A stretch of 64,000 nt of DNA from Paramecium octaurelia. Taxonomy: Eukaryota; Ciliophora; Oligohymenophorea; Peniculida; Parameciidae. This document shows, piece after piece, positions 56,884 through 64,000 of this stretch; positions within the stretch are counted from its first letter, which is position 1, and every line of letters starts with the position of its first letter. A program made the position numbers and the translations under genes. Where the stretch lies: positions 78,692 through 142,691 of the forward strand of contig CAJJDP010000001.1 in assembly GCA_905182995.1 (NCBI GenBank), written 5' to 3'. The notes under the pieces were generated by a model. The model did not search any database. It was not told the origin of the DNA and worked only from the letters and a program-made list of their open reading frames with translations.

Positions 56884-59305
56884 TCAAAATCTTCTTCTGT
56901 CTGTCTTTTTTGCCCCATCTGCTTATTACTTGTTTTGATCTAAATTAATAACATCTTCTTCTAATTTCCTTTTATTGTTAGCATCTTGTACCCTTTATTT
57001 ATTAAATTCTGCAAGCTATGAAATTGAAATTTAAATAGTACTTCGTCATCAAATTGATCATCATTATTTTTATTATTCATGTCTCCTAGTTCATCCAAAT
57101 CCAGCTCATTTCCTTTTCCAAAGTCATCATCATGCTCACTTTTTACAGATTTTTCTTTTGGTTCTTCAACTGGTGGTTCTGGTTCTGGATCTAATTCCTC
57201 AGGTTCCTCCTCGTCTTATTCCATTAAATTTCCCAAATCAAATTTGCCCAAAGCTTGATTTGCATCATCTCCTTCATTCATTGGATTTATCCTTCCTTAA
57301 TTGGTCACAACAAAATCAGATTTCTGCTTTTCTTTACTATACTTATTTGCGAATTCAAGCATATCCTAATCAGCAAATCTCTATTATCCCATAAACATTT
57401 CTTCCTCAGCTATTAAATCAAATATCATTATTTCAGCAACAATATCAATAATAGAGGAAAAGTTTTGAGAAATATACAAACCAACTAAAAATACATATAT
57501 TGCTGGCACTATTGGGAAGTGAACAGCCTATTTAACATCGATAACAAATCTATCAATAATTTAATTGGTATATAATTAATAGTAAACTAAGTAAGTTCCT
57601 ACTGATGAAATAAATAGCATTCCTATTAGCCTTACAAACCCAAGAGTTTTCTTAATCATTTCTATTCTAGAAGAGTTTCTTTCTCTGAGATAAAAGGCCT
57701 TTTGCCCTGCCATCCAAAAGCTTTCTCCAAAAATGGCTATATGCATAAAGTTCCTATGACTGATATATTTTCCTGCATATTCGTAAAACCAAAAACCTGG
57801 GATTGAGAAAAACAATAAAATGTGCAATAAAAAGCTTTTCCTTGGCATTGACAATAGCATGGTTTTCCAATAATAAAACAAAGCATTTGGAATCCAGAAT
57901 AAAGGAACCAATAATGCTCCCATTAAAAAACTTCCCATATGATATCTAATAGTGTACCAAAGAGGTCTCAACATAGGAGCATTTAAATAATTTTTATCTC
58001 TACTGAAATACCACACTGAACAACAGCAAGAAATATAACAACGAACATAATAATACAAGGCTTAGAGTGTCCAAAGCATAAAAAATAATACAACATAGAA
58101 TCCTCTCTCTTACCACACTTAAAACACTAATTTCCTATATGAAGTGCTGGAAAAACCAGTAGGAGCAGAGACAGTTTCTGGTGTCCCTGAATTTATACCT
58201 CCTATTAAAACTAAAATGAATAGGATTGCGAATGCAGCCTGTAACAATGATATAAAGAATGGAATTAATAAGACATGCAGCATTTACCTTAAAGGTTTGA
58301 GCATTCTTTCCATAACCTGAATCATCCTTAAAATTTGATGGAAACAGTAAATTAAGAAGAATACATAGACAGGAATTAAGTATAATAAAGCTTGCTTTGT
58401 AATTTCCAATAAATAGAGATGTGTTGCCACACATTAATAAGGATCTTTAATATCAGCAGGGCAATCTCTTTGAATTACCTTCTATCTTTCTTCATCCAAA
58501 TATTTAGACAAGAATACCATTGCAACACAAAACCCAGTTACGAAACCCCACAGCATCATATGAGCAATTCCTAATTTATTTTCAAATCATACTCTTCCCT
58601 AACAAAATAATGACGAAAATGATTCCTACTACTATCTAAACAGCAAATGCTCCTATGATTAATTCAATATTCTAATTTTAATATATATTTATACTATCCA
58701 AAAATCGCCAGCTATTCTTTTAAAAATTTCCATATCAGTATTTATAATCTTTTCAATTGCGTCTCTTCTTTATCCTAGTTCCATGGGCATGCAATACACT
58801 AAGTAAGGATCAGTATAGTAAGTATCATAGCAATAATCTTCCAAAATAGTTTATCCATCAACATCATATAAACAAATTTGTTAAGTCTAGTTTAGATTTT
58901 CAATTTACATAGTCTATCGTATTGGGGCATTTTTCTACGCAAATAGCAATATCATATAAATTATCTGGGTCGAGGAAGTAAGCATAAGGTTTATTCTCTA
59001 ATTATTTAATTCCACATAAGTCAGTTCTAAAATCGGAACTCCGATAGAGTCTTTCTATTTTAAACTCTTGGTAAGCTATTATATGTTTTGGAACTAGTTT
59101 TACCATAAAAACCATAAGCAAAAGAAAACCCCAAAAATATAATCCAAATAAATATGCAAATAAGATCTGTACAGAATCTCAACTCTGTTGCCACTGGCCC
59201 GTAGAAATCCTCAACAGGAGGCTCATAATTAAGGTTCTATGGATGAGTATCATCGCGATTTTTGTAAAAATCGAGATCATTCGCAGCCTTTTCCAACTTT
59301 GCCAT
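56884..59305 (-). CDS. Choline-transporter-like protein (SLC44/CTL)
   Basis: About 750-790 residues. N-terminal cytosolic segment (MAKLEKAANDLDFYKNRDDT), then TELRFCTDLICIFIWIIFLG as first helix and an extracellular Cys-containing loop. About nine further helices follow. The CTL signature is clear: VWYFSRDKNYLN, then LWYTIRYHMGSFLMGALLVP, and the conserved segment to KTLGFVRLIGMLFISSVGTY. The long acidic cytosolic C-terminus (EEEPEELDPEPEPPVEEP, then DDDFGKGNELDLDELGDM) ends after a 26-nt intron at the TGA at 56884. The family carries choline and related amines across membranes for phospholipid synthesis. The gap to the AMPK beta start is about 20 nt. The start at 59305 is divergent from the RCC1-like gene with 23 nt between. 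Confidence 0.78.
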
Positions 59306-59328
59306 TACAACTTAATTTAATTAAAAAA

Positions 59329-62300
59329 ATGAATGATATACTTTATATCTATGATGATGAACAGGTAATATTTCTTTAAGACTTAGAATACATATAAACC
59401 GTTCAATGTGCTTGGATAGTTCGGTAAGGTGAGATAAATTTGTAAAGGGTTTTCATCAAATTCATTTTAGATACTCTCAGAAACAGGCTGCCTATATTAT
59501 ATCAGTTACGAGCTTTCCTTTTATTAGCTACCCTTCAAGAATGAAAAAATTAAGTATATCACAACCAACAAAAATGTGACATTGGCACTTTCTTATTCTG
59601 GGTAAGTTTATTCATTTGGAGAGGATAAAAATCATTATGGCACTCTTGGAATTTCGAAGATATACTTTTTGCCTATTCCAAGTAGGATAGGAAAAGATTT
59701 TAAGTAGGTGGCACTTTCTTCTCATCTTGGATGTGGACTTGACTATTCAGGAAAATTGTGGACATGGGGATAAACACCAATTGGAAATTCAGAAATACCA
59801 TATATTGTAAGCCCCTTAACCATAAAAATAAATAAAATTTGTGCTGGAAAAGATTACATCTTGCTTATTGATGGTATTTTTTACATTGTACTTAAAATTT
59901 AGGATCTTCTAATATTTTTTTATTATCGGATTCTTTTAAATCAAGTTTTTATAGCAATCAGAAATGGATGCTTTAACAATTCAAATCCTATACAAATGAA
60001 CATCTCGTTATTTCTGAGATTTTGCCTAACGATCGCTATTCATTTTTACTCACAAGTAATAATATTAACTTAAAGGTTTAGATAAAAATGAATTATATCT
60101 ATTAGTTTTAAGTGAACTAGTAATCAAAAAGCTGGATATTAGATTAAAAATTCATAATGTTTCATAAAATGATACTCATCTTTTTTGTCTAACTGAATTA
60201 TAATAGTTTATAAAAATAGACAAAGCAAATCTTTGCCAAAACGAATAAATCGAAATGAAAGCTCTTTATGAACAAATTCGATATGAAACTACAGAAAAAG
60301 CTTTACATACAGCAATCTCACCCTAAAATATAATGAAATTCACGTTAAACTCAATCTAAGCCTTTGTTGTAGACAAAGAACGGTTTATTGATGGAGCCCA
60401 AAAAAAGGGAATGTCAAATGCAATTCAAAATTATTCATAATAATACTCATTTTCTGAGGCACATAAATAAGAGACTCAATTAAAATTGTCTATAATAAAT
60501 CATTAAGTAAATCGAACCCCAAGCAAAGTTGTGATACCCTAATAAAAGTCTAGACTATATTATTCTCCTTAACCAATTGTTTTAAAATCTAACAAATCAG
60601 CAATAACGCCGTTAAAGCAATCTGCACTTCTCCCAAAATCATTTCTATCTCGCACACCAAATATGCAGCAACCTTTAGCTCGCTCTTTTGTAAACTACAC
60701 TGAAAGTAGAACTAAATCTCCTGTTAAAAAGGCTAATTTAATGAGGCTTTTGATCTAAGATGTTCAACTTACTATCAACTCTGTGTATAACTACCCTTAA
60801 ATTGCATTTGAATTTAGAGAAAGAATTTATTCAAACAGAAGCAGCTCTGCTTAAGATATAAGATAAATGATAAAAGAGATAAATCCAAGAGCTAACAGTT
60901 CAGAAAAAGATAAAATATAAGAATTTATTCACAAAGAAAGAACCTATGATTAGGAACTGAATAAATAAATGGAAACAGTAAGATCTCAACTAGAAGGTCT
61001 GAAAAGATTATCTAATCAATCTGAAGATATATTTGAGGATGCAACATCGAAAAAAAGATAAAGCATTGCTGATGATTTATCAGTTGGAGATTTTGGAACC
61101 CAGGATAGAGAATTCAATTAAGCTTAAAGTAGAATAATAGGGACAAAAAAACAACTCTCAAATAGATAAAATGTATCACCTATTCTTTAATCTCCAGGAA
61201 TATAAAGATTTGATGAAACATTAAAAATTTTTGAAGAAGAAATCTTAATAAGAAATAAGTAGAAATAGGATAGAGTATTATTTAGAGAAATCATTTTCAG
61301 TGACTCTTCTGCATATGTAAATGATGAAAATTTATATGCAGTAAGAGCTAAAGACTAAATCTTAATTGCAAGTAGAGTTATAAACGAAGTAATTGATTAG
61401 AGTTGGGAATTAACAAACAACAATAAATATAAAAAAGTTATTTCTAAAAATGAACCTATATAATACTTAGAGGAAGATATTAAAATACACGAGGGTAATT
61501 GTATCATACGAAAATAAGTTAGAAAAGCACCTGAAATGCTTACTCTAGGTGAAGGAATTAATGAAGAATAATAAAATGGGGAAATTATAGAAAGTAGAAG
61601 ATTAGTTGAAAATAATGAATCTTTGACTTAAATGAAAGCAGATGGTTGGAATTTAGAGAACATGTAAAGACTTGAAAGGAATTTAGGAAAAGAATAAATC
61701 TAAATTTAATAAATAGAAAATAGCCAAAAGGTTTTTGTAAAAAAAATATCACCTTAATAAATGCAAATCAAAGGAAAAGATAAAGAATTAAAAAGCGATT
61801 TAAAATATGTCGAAGAAGAAATTTTAAGGTATAATAAGGATACAGGAAAGATGGAAAGAATATTAATTAGAAAACCATACAAAGAAGATACGAAAGATAA
61901 AAATGAATAATAAAACTAAAGTGAAATAAAAGTTATTTCAAGAAGAATGATAGATGATTCTTAAACAAAATAGTTTATGTTAAAAAATGGATGGTAACTA
62001 AATTAAGAAGGACAATTTTAAAAATTAATATCAGAATCAGACCCAGAATAATTTGTGGAAGAAGAAATCTTAATATACAATCCATTAACAAAAAAACAGG
62101 ATAGAAAACTAGTTAGACGACCATTCTTTGATATGCCATTACAAGAGATAAGTGAAGAATTGGATGAAGATGGAGATGTAGGGGTTAAAATTATTGCTAG
62201 AAGAATTATAGAAAAAGATAAAAATATATAATAAGGATAGGAATGGTTGAAAAATTAAGAAGGCAACTTCGAATTATAAATTGATTCAATGTAATATGTA

Positions 62301-64000
62301 GAAGAGGAAGTGTTAGTAAAAGATAAAAATGGAAAAATAATACGTAAGCTAATTAGAAGACCGATAGAATAGGGTAAAGGAAAAGTAGGAAATAATTTAA
62401 AAGAGGTGGATAAAAATGGAAACGTTGTAATATCAAGAAAGATTATTGAATAAATAGGTAATTTGAAAAATTGGGAATAGAATGGAAAGAATTTTGAGAA
62501 AGTTTTGTCTGAGGAACCTGAAAAATTCTTTGAAGAAGAAATAATAATAATAAACCCAAAAACAGGCAAGCAAGAGCGAAAATTAGTTAGACGTCCTTAT
62601 GAAAATGAAGAGGAAATTGGAGATTAATTGAATGAATCAATAGGTAATAATTAAAAAGTAGTGGCTCGAAGGATTGTATAAAATGATAGTTCTCTAAATG
62701 AATGGAAGAAAAATTAGAAAACTGGATAATTAGAAAAAGTAATTGTTTAGAATGAACCTGCTAAATTTATTGAAGAAGAAGTTTTAGTAATGAATGAAGA
62801 AACAGGAAAGATGGAAAGGAAATTGATAAGAAAACAGTATTAGCCTGGATTGAATGCAGGAAATAATATATAAGAAATTGATTCAAATGGAAATAAAATT
62901 CTATCAAGAAGAATTATTGAAAATACTTCATCAATTTAATAAGTTCAGAAAGAAGGATGGAAGAACAACTAAGGAAATTATGAAAAAACCTTGTCCATTC
63001 ATGAACCAACAAAATTTGTAGAAGAAGAAGTTATAATTATAAGATAAGGAGGAAAGTAAGAGAGGAAAATTATACGAAGACCTTTGGATGAGGATGAAAA
63101 TGTAGAAGAAGGAGAAAAATTATTAGAAGATTTAGGTGATGGTTTCTATGTAGTTTCTAGAAAGATTGTTGATAATGACTTATCTCTTGCTACTTCTAAA
63201 TGGAAGAAGAATAGCGATGGAAACTATGAATAATCATTGGGAGTTGAACCTTCTTAGTATATTACCGAAGAAGTCTTATAATTTAACAATGAAACAGGAA
63301 TGATGGAAAGAAAACTAGTAAGAAAACCTTATTTGGGAGGAAAAATTCAAGAAGGTGATTAATTAAATGAAGTAGATAAGAATGGAAATAAAGTGCTATC
63401 TCGTAAAGTAGAATCCAATCTTTAGCCTAAAGCAACTAATCAATAATGGTAAAATGTAGGAAAATATGAAGAGATCATCCTAAATTCAGAAGAACCAGAA
63501 CAATTTTTAGAAGAAGAAATTATTCAAATCAACCCAAAAACAGGAAAATTGGAAAGAAAAATTGTAAGAAAGCCATTAAATAATGAAGAATTAGATAACT
63601 TACAGATAGGATCAAATTTAGAAGAAGATTTAGGAAATGGTAAATAAGTAATTTCAAGAAAAATCGTTTAAAATGATCAATCAAATTAGGTATTGAAATA
63701 GTAAGGTTGGGTAAAAAATAGTGATGGAAATATGGAAATGAGATTTCAACCTGAACCTGTAAAATATGTTGAAGAAGAAATATTAGTTTAAGGTGAAGAC
63801 GGAGTTATATAAAGAAAACTAGTAAGAAGACCTTTCTTACCTTAAGATAATAAATTATAAACAGGAACTGTCATAGAAAAAGATTAAAATGGAAATAAAG
63901 TTGTTTCAAGAAAGATTGTATCAAATAATAAGCCAGTTGACTCAACCTGGGTTTAATTGAATAATGGTTAATTAGAGAAAGTAGTTTCATAGGAAGAACC
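59329..64000 (+). CDS. RCC1-like protein with long tandem-repeat region (incomplete)
   Basis: At least 1,500 residues, running off the right edge with no TGA in frame. N-terminal part: RCC1-type propeller strands (NVTLALSYSGQVYSFGED; LSSHLGCGLDYSGKLWTWGQ; INKICAGKDYILLIDG). Introns there are short: 22 nt, 24 nt ending in AAG (59424-59447), and 23 nt starting GTT. A Ser/Pro-rich segment follows (about 60.3-60.7 kb). From about 61.2 kb there are at least eleven degenerate repeats of about 81 residues. Each carries a core like EEEIIIINPKTGKQERKLVR and an ISRRIIE-type strand near its end. The repeats look like a fibrous or scaffold region. Function unknown; the stop lies outside the window. Confidence 0.75.
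61220..64000 (+). repeat. Tandem protein-repeat region, about 245-nt units
   Basis: The EEE(I/V)L...N..TGK.(E/D)RKL(V/I)R(R/K)P core recurs near 61225, 61470, 61815, 62060, 62300, 62530, 62775, 63020, 63265, 63510 and 63765. Most units are about 245 nt (81 codons) apart; one early spacing is longer. Units differ at many codons, so the array is old rather than recently amplified. Confidence 0.85.

Noticed and set aside
62255-62569. Minus-strand open frame over the RCC1-like repeat region
   Set aside because: Antisense shadow of the repeat units; the plus strand carries the recurring motif.

Overview
The window is ciliate macronuclear-type DNA, most likely from a Paramecium. Long reading frames appear only if TAA and TAG are read as glutamine and TGA is the sole stop. 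Genes are split by very short introns, 18-35 nt and mostly 22-27 nt, usually GTA...TAG. The DNA is strongly A+T-rich and genes are often separated by only 20-50 nt. I saw no IS or transposon, no CRISPR array, no rRNA and no tRNA. CDS coordinates are genomic spans from start codon to TGA and include introns. Exon joins were done by hand, so interior exon boundaries are approximate.

Layout. 1-2.5 kb: 5'-truncated protein kinase and an EF-hand protein. 2.6-9.3 kb: Sec12-type Sar1 exchange factor, then two tandem voltage/cyclic-nucleotide-type K+ channels, all on the minus strand. 10-15.8 kb: coiled-coil, MORN, ankyrin and helical-repeat proteins, and tubulin-folding cofactor A. 16-18 kb: secreted CAP protein and an ataxin-2-like LsmAD protein. 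18.6-28.2 kb: three plus-strand membrane or sensor genes (PAS-containing polytopic protein, CTL-like transporter, degenerate hybrid histidine kinase). 28.2-37.8 kb: tail-anchored protein, divergent Trm1-like protein, SIM-containing protein, coiled-coil protein, a cyclophilin fused to a SYF2 domain, and a DHHC palmitoyltransferase. 38-43.1 kb: MFS transporter, front-end fatty-acid desaturase with cytochrome b5 domain, mitochondrial bL9 and NADH-cytochrome b5 reductase. 44-47.3 kb: trichocyst matrix protein, dynactin p62 and a coiled-coil protein. 47.5-51.7 kb: CaMKK-like kinase, MORN protein and two unknown proteins. 52.1-55.1 kb: acyl-CoA-binding protein plus an unknown gene, present twice on either side of a single N. 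55.9-64 kb: AMPK beta subunit, SLC44/CTL transporter and the start of a large RCC1-like protein with about 81-residue repeats.

Functional links. The desaturase (own cytochrome b5 domain) and the cytochrome b5 reductase, separated only by bL9m, could form an electron-transfer pair. A CaMKK-like kinase and an AMPK beta subunit lie about 8 kb apart. Cyclophilin and SYF2, both spliceosomal families, are joined in one reading frame. Trichocyst matrix protein, MORN proteins, dynactin p62 and tubulin cofactor A fit a ciliated cell with regulated exocytosis and an elaborate cortex.

The most notable observations are the cyclophilin-SYF2 fusion, the Trm1-like protein without its usual DPxG motif, a group of introns ending in AAG rather than TAG, genes that touch or overlap at stop and start codons, and a 1.35-kb direct duplication around one N that is probably an assembly artefact.
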